Assembly: GCA_023415335.1 (NCBI GenBank)
Contig: JAEZLD010000193.1
Coordinates: 1 to 15,999 of the forward strand
DNA length: 15,999 nucleotides
Direction of reading: 5' to 3'
DNA from: Bacillota bacterium
GTDB taxonomy: Bacteria > Bacillota > Clostridia > Clostridiales > Caloramatoraceae
Part shown: in pieces, positions 1 to 7,076 of the stretch
Numbering within the stretch: the stretch's first letter is position 1
Layout: every line of letters begins with the position of its first letter
Program-made: the position numbers and the translations under genes
The notes under the pieces: generated by a model
The model's input: only the letters and a program-made list of their open reading frames with translations
Database searches by the model: none
Told to the model about the DNA's origin: nothing

Positions 1-119
1 TAGGATATACAAACGTTTATAACGTGGCAGGAAGCTTCCTTGGACTTTCCTTCTATGAATATTATAACGATAAGGCTAAGAACAGGGAGAGCATCCTTAC
101 AGAATATAATTTCAAGTGA
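1..119 (+). CDS. Rhodanese-domain protein, C-terminal end (5' partial)
   Basis: An open frame enters from the left edge (codons begin at base 3) and ends at TGA 117-119, leaving 38 residues. The residues include GYTNVYNVAGSFLGLSFYEY and finish with the tail ILTEYNFK. Gly-Tyr-x-Asn-Val-Tyr-x-x-x-Gly-Ser resembles the last strand and helix of a rhodanese-like fold. In clostridia such a domain often sits at the C terminus of FAD-dependent pyridine-nucleotide disulfide oxidoreductases (CoA-disulfide reductase type), so this could be the tail of such an enzyme or a stand-alone sulfurtransferase. The catalytic Cys loop would lie outside the window. The assignment rests on family resemblance read by eye. 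A strong terminator follows 30 bases after the stop. Confidence 0.55.
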   Translation, partial: GYTNVYNVAGSFLGLSFYEYYNDKAKNRESILTEYNFK

Positions 120-148
120 TGCATAAGGACCTATAAGAATATATAAAA

Positions 149-206
149 GGGGCTGCCCCTTAAATGAATTTTTATCACTTAAGGGGTAGCTCCATGATCA
201 TTTTTT
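149..206 (+). terminator. Intrinsic terminator after the rhodanese-domain gene
   Basis: A 15-bp stem (149-163 pairs with 179-193, fully paired with two G-U pairs) encloses a 15-nt loop. It is followed by an almost uninterrupted T run (201-206), and it starts 30 bases after the stop at 119. Confidence 0.85.
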
Positions 207-282
207 GCTCAGATATAAAAATAAATAAATATATTACCATAAAAACTAATAACATAAAATCCATAGAGTCTTTATCTTTTAA

Positions 283-712
283 TATAAAGACAGTATTCCA
301 GATAATGATGAAAAGATTATAAAGGAATTCCGGTCAAAACAAAATTATACGACAGATCAACTTAAAATATTAGAGATTAAGCATCTGGGGGATGTTAGTG
401 ACTACAGAATATATTATGTTCCATTTAAAGGCTCAAGCGGGATAATTAATGAAGAGGACTGGAAAAAAGGTGAATATATATTCCTAAATGAAAGTCATAC
501 AAGGATTATAGGTATTAGTAATAATAAACTATATACTTTAGGAAATTTAATTAATGAAACTCAAATTGATATAAAAGCTTTATATAATATAGTGGATATA
601 AACGACTGGAGTAAGAAGGTTTATTGTAACCGAATGCCTGAACGTATGAACAGAAATATTTTTTTCGGATAAAGTTGATGCTGATGACGATGCCTTCTGG
701 ACAATCTTATAG
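283..712 (+). pseudogene. Decayed gene of unknown function, frameshifted
   Basis: From 283 to the stop at 670-672 one frame reads like a real protein (for example YRIYYVPFKGSSGIINEEDW and KLYTLGNLINETQID). It has no ATG, GTG or TTG start with a ribosome-binding site, and it is closed upstream by TAA at 280-282. Near the end is a run of seven T (659-665). Removing one T carries the frame into DKVDADDDAFWTIL and a stop at 710-712, exactly where a perfect 13-bp hairpin begins, so that is probably the original C terminus. At the other end, one extra A in 286-288 would join the frame to one that is open from ATG 194. The stretch is more AT-rich than its neighbours. I do not recognise the family. 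The open question is true decay, slippage or sequencing error. Confidence 0.55.
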
Positions 713-754
713 GAGAGTTTACTGATTCGATTTATACAGACCAGTAAACTCTCC
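712..754 (+). terminator. Perfect 13-bp hairpin, probable terminator of the decayed gene
   Basis: Bases 712-724 (GGAGAGTTTACTG) pair perfectly with 742-754 across a 17-nt loop. Downstream is CTAAATTTTCT, a weak T tract. The stem begins at the last base of the stop codon that the frameshifted ORF would have used. The structure could work on either strand. Confidence 0.5.
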
Positions 755-1009
755 CTAAATTTTCTGTATTGATGTTGTAGCAACCATGCGAAATCTGTGG
801 GTACCACGGCACCACAGTGCCGTAAATCTTTTGTTTTATTTCAGTGGCCTCTTGACGGGAAGCAGTTCACATGGATAAGGTACAATATCCTTTTTTCTTT
901 TGTAAGGCCCTTTTTAAAATGTCCTTGACAAAGGGACTACTTTACTAGCTACATAGTAAAGCAGCCTATGGATTTCAATATATTAAGGGTTATAGGGTAA
1001 TGTAAGGTT
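755..1009. other. Non-coding stretch with two small hairpins
   Basis: No supported gene lies here. A 7-bp stem with a 4-nt loop (806-812 with 817-823) is followed on the plus strand by a T-rich run. An 8-bp stem (940-947 with 954-961) lies about 50 bases past the stop of the minus-strand permease and could act as its terminator, although no T run follows it on that strand. Confidence 0.35.
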
Positions 1010-2323
1010 TTATTTTGTCTTCCAGTTCATTATGAAGTATATTGGCAGACCCACTAAGGTTATTGCTATACTTCCTAATGATAGCATTGTTGCTGTTGAA
1101 AGCTGGTTTATAACTACAAACAGACCGCTGGCAATTGCCAGTATTGGTACTATTGGATAAAGTGGAACCTTATAGCTGCGCTCTAAAGCTGGCTTCTGCT
1201 TACGGTATACCATAACGGCAACGAATGTAAGAGTGTAGAATATCCATGAGGAGAATACTCCAAGGTCTGTAAGCAGGTTGTACTGTCCTGTAAGTGCAAA
1301 CAAGCATGACAGTATTCCGGTAAATATAATGGAGTTAGCCGGGGCATTTGCCTTATTAAGCTTGGACAGAACTCCGCTTCCTGGAAGTTTTCCGTTTTCA
1401 GCCATTGCGTAGGTTACCCTGGAGCCTGAAAGCAGGAAGCCGTTGCAGGTTCCGAAGCATGAAATCATTATCCCAACTGTAATGAGTGTGCCGCCCATAT
1501 CACCGAATATTACCCTTGCAACCGCTGTAGCAGGAGCTGCTGTGGCTGCAAGCTCTCCAGCAGGAAGTACCCAAAGGTATGCCAGATTTACTACAAAGTA
1601 TACTGCAGTGATAACAGAAACACCGCCTACGATTGCAATAGGAAGGTCACGCCCTGGATTTTTCATTTCTCCGGCAATTGTACCAACGTTTGTCCACCCT
1701 TCGAATGCAAAGAGTATGGCAACCATAAGGGTTCCAAGAACAGTTACCGGGCTTAAGCCATCCCCTACTATAGGGTTGAATACTGGATTTGAACCAGTTC
1801 CTTTTACGAATCCAAAAACCATTATAAGTATCAGTGGAACCAGTTTGCAGATGGTGAATATGATCTGCACACCTCCACCTACGTTTGAGCCGATGCAGTT
1901 AAGTATTACAATTGCAAGTATTACAAGCATTGCAACTGGTACTGTCACATTACGCCCTGTAAGAAGTGAGACCTGATCTGCAAATATTACGGCAAGGCCT
2001 GCAGACATTGCAGGAAGGGCCAGTATCATTTGCATCCAGCCGGCCAGATATCCTACCTTTTCACCAAAAACCTCTGACAGGTATGCTACCATACCTCCGG
2101 TCTTAGGTATAAGTATGGCTATCTCGGCAAAGGTTAAAGCTGCGGCAATGCTGGCAAGGCCAGTTACGATCCATGCAATCATTCCAAGTCCCGGAGCACC
2201 GCCGGTGGCACTATAAACTGCCTGAGGCTTAAAAAATACACCAGAGCCTATAACTGTTCCAACAACCATAGTAAGTGCAGTCATGATGCCAAAGTTTTTC
2301 TTAAGTACCTTGTCTCTTTCCAT
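1010..2323 (-). CDS. APC-superfamily amino-acid permease/exchanger (LAT, SteT-like)
   Basis: Integral membrane transporter of 437 residues, the usual length for the APC superfamily, with about 12 hydrophobic segments. The TM1 unwound motif GTVIGSGVFFKP lies at residues 22-33, IPKTGG at 72-77, the TM6 substrate-site motif FAFEGW at 205-210 and the loop GEMKNP at 218-223. The overall pattern, including the C-terminal VPLYPIVPILAI, matches the L-type amino-acid transporter family exemplified by the serine/threonine exchanger SteT of Bacillus subtilis. Substrate inferred: neutral amino acids, by exchange or proton-linked uptake; it cannot be fixed from sequence. The ATG is preceded by AAAGGAGG seven bases upstream. 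It is divergent from the cupin gene across 197 bp. I saw no T-box or riboswitch and no convincing -35/-10 pair. Confidence 0.88.
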   Translation of the reverse strand: MERDKVLKKNFGIMTALTMVVGTVIGSGVFFKPQAVYSATGGAPGLGMIAWIVTGLASIAAALTFAEIAILIPKTGGMVAYLSEVFGEKVGYLAGWMQMILALPAMSAGLAVIFADQVSLLTGRNVTVPVAMLVILAIVILNCIGSNVGGGVQIIFTICKLVPLILIMVFGFVKGTGSNPVFNPIVGDGLSPVTVLGTLMVAILFAFEGWTNVGTIAGEMKNPGRDLPIAIVGGVSVITAVYFVVNLAYLWVLPAGELAATAAPATAVARVIFGDMGGTLITVGIMISCFGTCNGFLLSGSRVTYAMAENGKLPGSGVLSKLNKANAPANSIIFTGILSCLFALTGQYNLLTDLGVFSSWIFYTLTFVAVMVYRKQKPALERSYKVPLYPIVPILAIASGLFVVINQLSTATMLSLGSIAITLVGLPIYFIMNWKTK

Positions 2324-2412
2324 TGATTTGCCTCCTTTAATAATATCTGTAAAGTTAAATTACAGTAGTATTGTAACATCAATATTGTAAATATACTATA
2401 TGCAAAATGTAA

Positions 2413-2436
2413 ATATCGTTAAATATTTATCGATAT
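2413..2436. promoter_or_regulatory. 24-bp near-perfect palindrome between divergent genes
   Basis: Eleven of 12 base pairs are symmetrical: ATATCG at the left end, AAATATTT at the centre and CGATAT at the right end. It lies between the permease and the cupin gene and could be an operator for either. The AT-rich context makes a chance palindrome quite possible. Confidence 0.3.
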
Positions 2437-2520
2437 AATCGAATTAATATAAAAGTATATTTATGAGCTTACCACCATATGGTAGAATAATATAAAAAGC
2501 TAATTTGGGAGGAATAAATA

Positions 2521-2868
2521 ATGATAAGGAAAAGTCATGAATGTATAAAAGAGGAACGTAGTGCAATGAGAGGAGGCCAAGGAGTGGCTTTTGTTACAAG
2601 CCTATGTTCAGTAGAGGAGCTTTTAAACAAGGGAAGGCTTTTCGCAAAGATAGAGCTTAACCCTGGCAGTGGAATTGGTTACCATGTACATGAAGGAGAA
2701 GCAGAGGTTTTCTATATAATGAAGGGGACACCAACCTACAATGACAATGGAGTGGAGGTACAGTTATCAGAGGGGGATGTGACAATATGCGCTCCAGGAG
2801 AGGGTCATGCAATAACCAATAAATCTGACAGCATGGCACAGATAATAGCACTAATAATTAAGGAGTAA
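2521..2868 (+). CDS. Small single-domain cupin protein
   Basis: A 115-residue protein, typical of stand-alone cupins. Cupin motif 1 is seen as His55-x-His57-x4-Glu62-x6-Gly69 (YHVHEGEAEVFYIMKG). Motif 2 runs from Gly85 through PGEGH, with His96 and Asn100. The three His and the Glu are the usual metal ligands, so a metal-binding beta-barrel is likely. The reaction is unknown: related small cupins act as isomerases, dioxygenases or small-molecule sensors. GGGAGG lies eight bases before the ATG. The gene is divergent from the permease and followed by a 178-bp gap before sppA. That gap contains no supported gene, only a possible 13-codon ORF at 2910-2951 with no further support. Confidence 0.85.
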   Translation: MIRKSHECIKEERSAMRGGQGVAFVTSLCSVEELLNKGRLFAKIELNPGSGIGYHVHEGEAEVFYIMKGTPTYNDNGVEVQLSEGDVTICAPGEGHAITNKSDSMAQIIALIIKE

Positions 2869-3046
2869 GAGGACAGGGAATTAGTAACAAGTAAAAGTAA
2901 AGAGGTATGGATGAAAAGACTGTTTAACAAAAAAGAGGCTTTTCATAATTAAAGAATTTGCTTAATAAAAGGGGGCGAAAGGTACCATTTGTAATGGGTT
3001 AAGAAACTGAAAAATAGGAATGGTCAGTAAAATAGGAGGGATTTAA

Positions 3047-4045
3047 TTGAATAAAAAGCAGATAATGGGGCTAATTATTGCAGCAGCCCTGTTTATTGCT
3101 ACGGGGGTAGCAAGCGTTGCCATAAATACATGGTCACAGAAGAAGCTTGGAAGAGCCGAAGGCACATTGAAAAGCGCGCTTGAGAGTGTTGAGAGCACGA
3201 ATATAAGCCTCCCAAAGGAGGACTACATAGCAGTAGTTAAGGTTGAGGGCACCATAGCTGAGAGTGAAGGCTCATCCAGCCTTATTTCCAGCAGTGGCTA
3301 CAGCCACAGCTTTACCTTGGATTACATTAAAAAAGTAACAGAGGATAATATCTGGAATAAGGGAATACTTCTGGTTGTAGATTCCCCTGGAGGCTCTGTT
3401 TATACCAGTGATGAACTGTATTATGCCCTTATGGACTACAAAAAGGCAACGAACAGGCCTATTTATTGCTACTTTGGCAGCTATGCATGCTCAGGGGGCT
3501 ATTATATTTCCATGGCAGCTGATGAGATATATGCTAATAGGAATACCTGGACAGGTTCCATAGGAGTTATTTCCCAGATGTATGACCTGACTGGATTATA
3601 TGATAAGCTTGGAATAAAGGAAGTAGATATAGTCAGTGGAAGGAACAAGGCCATGGGCTCATCAGGCCAGAGCCTTACAGAGGAGCAGCATAAGATAATG
3701 CAGTCTCTTGTGGATGAAGCCTATGAGCAGTTCGTAGGGATAGTTGCTGAGGGACGAGGCATGCCGGCAGATAAGGTTAAGGAGATAGCTGATGGACGTG
3801 TTGTTTCAGCCTCCCAGGCACAGCAGTGGAATCTTATTGATGGTATTTCAAGATATGAGGATTACCAGGCACATATAAGAGAGGAGCAGGGTAAGGATGT
3901 TGATTTTTATGTACCCGAAGTTAAAGAGAGTATATTATTTAGTCTCTTTAGTAAGGTGCAATCCGTGCTTCCTAAATCAGATACAGAGGTCATGACTGAT
4001 TTTGCAAATACCCTTAAGAGAGGATTGTGGTACTATGCAGAATAG
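3047..4045 (+). CDS. sppA: Signal peptide peptidase SppA (S49 family)
   Basis: Membrane-anchored Ser/Lys protease that degrades leftover signal peptides on the outer face of the membrane. Residues 5-27 form one N-terminal transmembrane helix. VVDSPGG (110-116) is the S49 oxyanion-hole motif. Ser149 in ACSGGYY is the predicted nucleophile and Lys201 in GRNKAMGSSG the general base. The 52-residue spacing equals that of Ser147/Lys199 known in Bacillus subtilis SppA. Length (332 aa) fits the short Gram-positive form. The start is TTG at 3047: AGGAGGG ends six bases upstream, and the next ATG (3065) would trim the basic N terminus. The stop overlaps the following RDD gene by 11 bp, so the two are translationally coupled. 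Confidence 0.93.
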   Translation: MNKKQIMGLIIAAALFIATGVASVAINTWSQKKLGRAEGTLKSALESVESTNISLPKEDYIAVVKVEGTIAESEGSSSLISSSGYSHSFTLDYIKKVTEDNIWNKGILLVVDSPGGSVYTSDELYYALMDYKKATNRPIYCYFGSYACSGGYYISMAADEIYANRNTWTGSIGVISQMYDLTGLYDKLGIKEVDIVSGRNKAMGSSGQSLTEEQHKIMQSLVDEAYEQFVGIVAEGRGMPADKVKEIADGRVVSASQAQQWNLIDGISRYEDYQAHIREEQGKDVDFYVPEVKESILFSLFSKVQSVLPKSDTEVMTDFANTLKRGLWYYAE

Positions 4046-4535
4046 GCTAGCTGATACTGATGTTAGTGCAGGGATATTTGCAAGGGCTGCAGCCTTTATA
4101 ATTGACTGCCTGGTGGTAGGGTTTGTTGTCTCCTTTATAAGGACTACAGTATTCTTTGTAAGGCTGGCTATAGGAGTGGAGCTTCCTGATTTGCTTTTTA
4201 ATTATGATATTATAGATATAGTATGCTATATAATCTCTGCAGCTTACTTTGCACTGTTTACTGGTCTTACTGGAAGCACCCTGGGTAAGAAGGCTATGAA
4301 GCTTCAGGTAATTAAAGAGGATGGAAGCAGATTAGGATTTTTTGATGCCCTTTATCGGGAAACTGTAGGAAGATACCTTACAAGCATATTATTTATAGGA
4401 TATATTGTAGCTGCTTGTGATACAAAGAAAAGGGGCTTCCATGATATGCTCTCTGGTACAAGGGTTGTATATGCATTGCCTAAGCAGAGGGAAAGGTATA
4501 TACCTCAGGATGGGCCTGAGGCTCAGCAATACTAA
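4035..4535 (+). CDS. RDD-family membrane protein (YteJ-like partner of SppA)
   Basis: A 166-residue membrane protein with about three hydrophobic helices (18-40, 58-78 and 115-128). The RDD hallmarks are Arg17 and Asp24 in the first helix (ARAAAFIID) and a late Asp in GFHDMLSGTRVV (134-145). LTGSTLGKKAMKLQVI (78-93) is the usual RDD cytosolic loop. The frame is open further upstream to 4002, but AGAGAGGA about 11 bases before the ATG at 4035 favours this start, which overlaps sppA by 11 bp. In B. subtilis the equivalent gene yteJ lies beside sppA, and YteJ has been reported to inhibit SppA and to affect lantibiotic resistance. The same role here is inferred from synteny and family only. Confidence 0.85.
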   Translation: MQNRLADTDVSAGIFARAAAFIIDCLVVGFVVSFIRTTVFFVRLAIGVELPDLLFNYDIIDIVCYIISAAYFALFTGLTGSTLGKKAMKLQVIKEDGSRLGFFDALYRETVGRYLTSILFIGYIVAACDTKKRGFHDMLSGTRVVYALPKQRERYIPQDGPEAQQY

Positions 4536-4553
4536 AGGCATAATCAAAGAACA

Positions 4554-4583
4554 AAGGCAGTCGGGCTTGTTCCTGGCTGCCTT
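4554..4583 (+). terminator. Probable terminator of the sppA operon
   Basis: A 12-bp stem (4554-4565 with 4572-4583, two G-U pairs) with a 6-nt loop, 19 bases after the RDD stop. The following sequence is AT-rich but lacks a clean T run. Confidence 0.5.
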
Positions 4584-4649
4584 ATTAAGTATTGCTTTAT
4601 GGTACAAAGAAAGAGTTTTCAGAATATTGTAGAAGCGGTATGGAATATA

Positions 4650-4658
4650 TGATATAAT
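4650..4658 (+). promoter_or_regulatory. Extended -10 promoter of the lipoprotein gene
   Basis: TGATATAAT matches the extended -10 consensus TGnTATAAT. No good -35 lies at 16-18 bp. It is 52 bases before the ATG at 4711. Confidence 0.5.
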
Positions 4659-4710
4659 ATAGATACTTGTACATCTCCTTGTGTCATATCTCGAGAAGAG
4701 GAGGCCAGAC

Positions 4711-5892
4711 ATGAAAATCAGCAGGCATTTACTTGTTCTTTTTATAATCGGTTTATTCTTGCTTACATCATGTAGCAAAGGGTTTTCTTTAAAAAATAGT
4801 GGTAGCAATGATAAGGCAGGTTTCACAGCAGATAAAATAGACGACGAGGGTTATGACTTAAGTCCTAAGGTGTATACAGTAAAGGATGGGAAGCGGTCAT
4901 CCACAGCTCTTAACACAATTATTTATCCAAGGAACTTAGGAAATGGACAGGACACAGACAAGGATATTGACTACAACACCATAGATGCGTACTGCGATCC
5001 TAACCTTGTATATGATAAGGAATGTCAGAAGCTGTGCTTGATGCTGACACATGCCCCTGAATCAATAGTTATAATGAGACGGGATGATACAGGAGAAGAA
5101 AAAAAGGTAGACTATGCCAGGGGTAAGGAAGAAACAGATATAGGTACTGCATACACCTTCAGTTTTGACTTTTCATATGAAGGAGAGGTAAGTGCTATAT
5201 ATAGCATAAAAGTTACCTTTTCTGATAATAGAGTGCTGGATATGGCCTTTAAGCTTAGAAACGGATCAGATAAGCCGCTTAATAAGGATGCTGTAGCTAT
5301 AAACTTTGAACTTGAGGAAGCGGATAAGAATACCCTGAGTAATTTTATTTTGAATTGCTCCTGTACAAAGAAAATCCATGTTCATTATTTAATGGGTAAG
5401 AGCATACATGTGGAAAAGTTAGACGACCACCAGTTGTCTGGAGGGACTGTATTTAAGATAATGACAGATAAAGACGTGATATCTTATGGGTACCTTTGGA
5501 AAAATACAACTGGGTTGTTTTATGGGACTCCTGTAGGTTTACCCCAGGTATTTGATGTAGACCAGGACGGAAAGAAGGAACTGGTTGCAATTACATCCTG
5601 GAGTTCGGCAAGTAACAGAGATACCATATATGTATTTGATGAGGATGAAAATCAGGTAGGGACAGTTTCCTATTGTTCTTTGTATCTTCAGCAGATAGAA
5701 AACCAGAGTGGAGACTATTATAAGATAATATATAACAATAGTTCAACTAATGATAGTAAAATTGGGGCAACAAGCATAGGAAGCCTGCGATTTACAACAG
5801 ATGCTGGGGGAAATAGAAGATACTATATAGAGAGGGCAGAGGATGATACCTATACAGATATAGAGGCCTATCTAACGCAGGATAGTAATTGA
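4711..5892 (+). CDS. Lipoprotein of unknown function with a calcium-loop-like motif
   Basis: A 393-residue exported protein. Residues 1-20 are a lipoprotein signal peptide (basic MKISRH, hydrophobic core, lipobox LTSC) with Cys21 as the lipidated residue, so it should be anchored to the outer face of the membrane. A charged Ser/Asn/Lys/Asp linker follows to about residue 50. The remainder is a mixed, beta-rich sequence. DVDQDGKKEL (282-291) is a D-x-D-x-D-G loop as found in FG-GAP/VCBS and dockerin-like calcium sites, and may belong to a single propeller-like blade. Family not recognised. The open frame reaches back to a GTG at 4681, but AGGAGG six bases before the ATG at 4711 and the signal peptide fix the start there. 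It is monocistronic, between a promoter and a bidirectional terminator. Confidence 0.8.
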   Translation: MKISRHLLVLFIIGLFLLTSCSKGFSLKNSGSNDKAGFTADKIDDEGYDLSPKVYTVKDGKRSSTALNTIIYPRNLGNGQDTDKDIDYNTIDAYCDPNLVYDKECQKLCLMLTHAPESIVIMRRDDTGEEKKVDYARGKEETDIGTAYTFSFDFSYEGEVSAIYSIKVTFSDNRVLDMAFKLRNGSDKPLNKDAVAINFELEEADKNTLSNFILNCSCTKKIHVHYLMGKSIHVEKLDDHQLSGGTVFKIMTDKDVISYGYLWKNTTGLFYGTPVGLPQVFDVDQDGKKELVAITSWSSASNRDTIYVFDEDENQVGTVSYCSLYLQQIENQSGDYYKIIYNNSSTNDSKIGATSIGSLRFTTDAGGNRRYYIERAEDDTYTDIEAYLTQDSN

Positions 5893-5914
5893 TTGAAAAA
5901 TATATTTTGATAAG

Positions 5915-5941
5915 AAAGAGCAGTCATATGGCTGCTCTTTT
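5915..5941 (+). terminator. Bidirectional terminator between convergent genes
   Basis: An 11-bp stem (5915-5925 with 5930-5940, one G-U pair) with loop ATAT, A-rich on the left and T-rich on the right. It serves the lipoprotein gene on the plus strand and probably the exonuclease gene on the minus strand. Confidence 0.8.
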
Positions 5942-5950
5942 ACTATTACC

Positions 5951-6874
5951 CTAGGAGCCGAAGGATAGGAACTCTTCCTCATCCATAAGCTTTATTCTTG
6001 CACCCTTCTCATTGTAATCCATGGCTTTTTTTAGCTTGGTGCTCATATCCTCCCGTTTAAGGTTTTCGGCATATTTCAGGTTTGTGACAAGCAGGGTGGT
6101 GCTTTTGGAGACATAGCTGCCTACAGAACCTCCGTGGCGCTTTACAATGTCTACTGCCTCTTCACGGGATAGTGTGTTTAGCCTTCCAGTAAACACTACT
6201 GTTTGCCCCTTAAAGGCATAAGGCTTAATATTGCTATCCTTACATGGTCTTTCATAGGAGAAGGCCCTCCAGGAGGTTTTTGTAGCTCTCCCAGATGAAT
6301 TGCAGGGGCCATAGCTGCAGCCGCATACCCTTCCAAGGCATACTCCTGTAAGAGAGCATACCTGGTCAATATCCTGGCAGTTAAGCTCACTGCATATACT
6401 GTTTAATATGTTGCCACAGGCTAAGGCATCATAAAGTGCATCATGATGGGTAAAGCTATAGCCTAAATAGTCATTTACAGTATTCAGCTTTGCATCCGGA
6501 AGTCCTGGATAAAAGCTTTTAGAAAGCCTCATGGTGCAAATATAGTTAAAAGACGGAAGCTCTATTCCATACAGCTCGGCTGTTTTCCTCAACACAGAAA
6601 TATCAAAGGACGCATTGTGGGCGGCAATAAGTCCCCCTTCAAAAAAGTGGCTGATCCTCCTCCATATTTCAGGGAACTCTGGGGAGTCCTTAACCATGGA
6701 AGGCCTTATACCGTGTATACCTATGTTTATGGGCATGAATCTCATTTCGTGAGGCCTTATAAGATAATATACCTTGTCCACAAGCTTCCCGTCCTTATAG
6801 GAAGCCAGACCTATGGAACAGGGACTGGTTCTTTGTTCATTGGCAGTTTCAAAATCTATAGCTGTAAAGTTCAT
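5951..6874 (-). CDS. DEDDh 3'-5' exonuclease (DnaQ-like) fused to a BRCT domain
   Basis: A 307-residue protein. Residues 1-155 are a DnaQ/RNase T-type exonuclease: motif I is IDFET with Asp7 and Glu9, motif II is HNASFD with Asp91, and motif III is His144-x4-Asp149 (HDALYDA). All four acidic metal ligands and the catalytic His are present, so it should be active. Residues 161-211 form a linker with eight Cys, including CLGRVCGCSYGPC (179-191), perhaps a metal site. Residues 219-307 are a BRCT domain (FKGQTVVFTGRL, then HGGSVGSYVSKSTTLLV). A DNA repair or proofreading role is inferred. The frame starts eight codons earlier at 6898, but AAGGAG six bases before the ATG at 6874 marks the better start. 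Confidence 0.88.
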   Translation of the reverse strand: MNFTAIDFETANEQRTSPCSIGLASYKDGKLVDKVYYLIRPHEMRFMPINIGIHGIRPSMVKDSPEFPEIWRRISHFFEGGLIAAHNASFDISVLRKTAELYGIELPSFNYICTMRLSKSFYPGLPDAKLNTVNDYLGYSFTHHDALYDALACGNILNSICSELNCQDIDQVCSLTGVCLGRVCGCSYGPCNSSGRATKTSWRAFSYERPCKDSNIKPYAFKGQTVVFTGRLNTLSREEAVDIVKRHGGSVGSYVSKSTTLLVTNLKYAENLKREDMSTKLKKAMDYNEKGARIKLMDEEEFLSFGS

Positions 6875-6919
6875 TTTACTCTCCTTAGGCTTAAACATAT
6901 TTATATATAAGTATAACTT

Positions 6920-6973
6920 AAAAAGGGACAGTTCTCAATTTTTCAGGCCAGGAAAAAGGGACGGCTCTCAATT
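6920..6973. repeat. Pair of 21-bp direct repeats (GGGACRGYTCTCAATT type)
   Basis: Bases 6920-6940 and 6953-6973 match at 19 of 21 positions; the core is AAAGGGAC(A/G)G(T/C)TCTCAATT. The offset is 33 bp. From memory, GGGAC..TTCTC-type strings recur as dispersed repeats in some clostridial genomes, in part linked to REP-associated transposases. No transposase is present here. Confidence 0.6.
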
Positions 6974-6987
6974 ATTTTGAACTTTAT

Positions 6988-7042
6988 ACAAATACATATA
7001 GACAAAACATATTTATGTTGACAAATACATAAACAAAACATA
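6988..7042. repeat. Second pair of direct repeats, overlapping the promoter
   Basis: Bases 6988-7011 and 7021-7042 both read ACAAATACATA, then ACAAAACATA; the first copy has a 2-bp insertion. The offset is again 33 bp. The second copy overlaps the -35 element and spacer of the promoter at 7018-7046. Confidence 0.5.
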
Positions 7043-7046
7043 AAAT
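7018..7046 (+). promoter_or_regulatory. Sigma-A-type promoter of the DUF2087 gene
   Basis: TTGACA (7018-7023), a 17-bp spacer and TAAAAT (7041-7046). It lies 30 bases upstream of the ATG at 7077 and is the best consensus promoter in the window. Confidence 0.8.
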
Positions 7047-7076
7047 ATATTAAAGATACTTAGGGAGGGCAAGTTT

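Noticed and set aside
580..807. 75-codon minus-strand ORF opposite the decayed gene
   Set aside because: No ribosome-binding site and a composition unlike a protein. It lies opposite a frame that reads much better.
732..866. A 45-codon open stretch on the minus strand (contains IYGTVVPWYPQISHGCYNI)
   Set aside because: It has no start codon or ribosome-binding site, is closed upstream by a stop, runs through the 712-754 hairpin, and matches no family I know.
1443..1976. 177-codon plus-strand ORF inside the permease gene
   Set aside because: Rich in Pro, Thr, Ile and Ser as expected for the complement of membrane-protein codons. It is a shadow of the permease.
2910..2951. 13-codon ORF (MKRLFNKKEAFHN) between the cupin gene and sppA
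   Set aside because: Too short, with a weak ribosome-binding site and no supporting context.
4389..4826. 145-codon minus-strand ORF across the RDD and lipoprotein genes
   Set aside because: It spans the ends of two real genes, their terminator and promoter. The composition is not protein-like.
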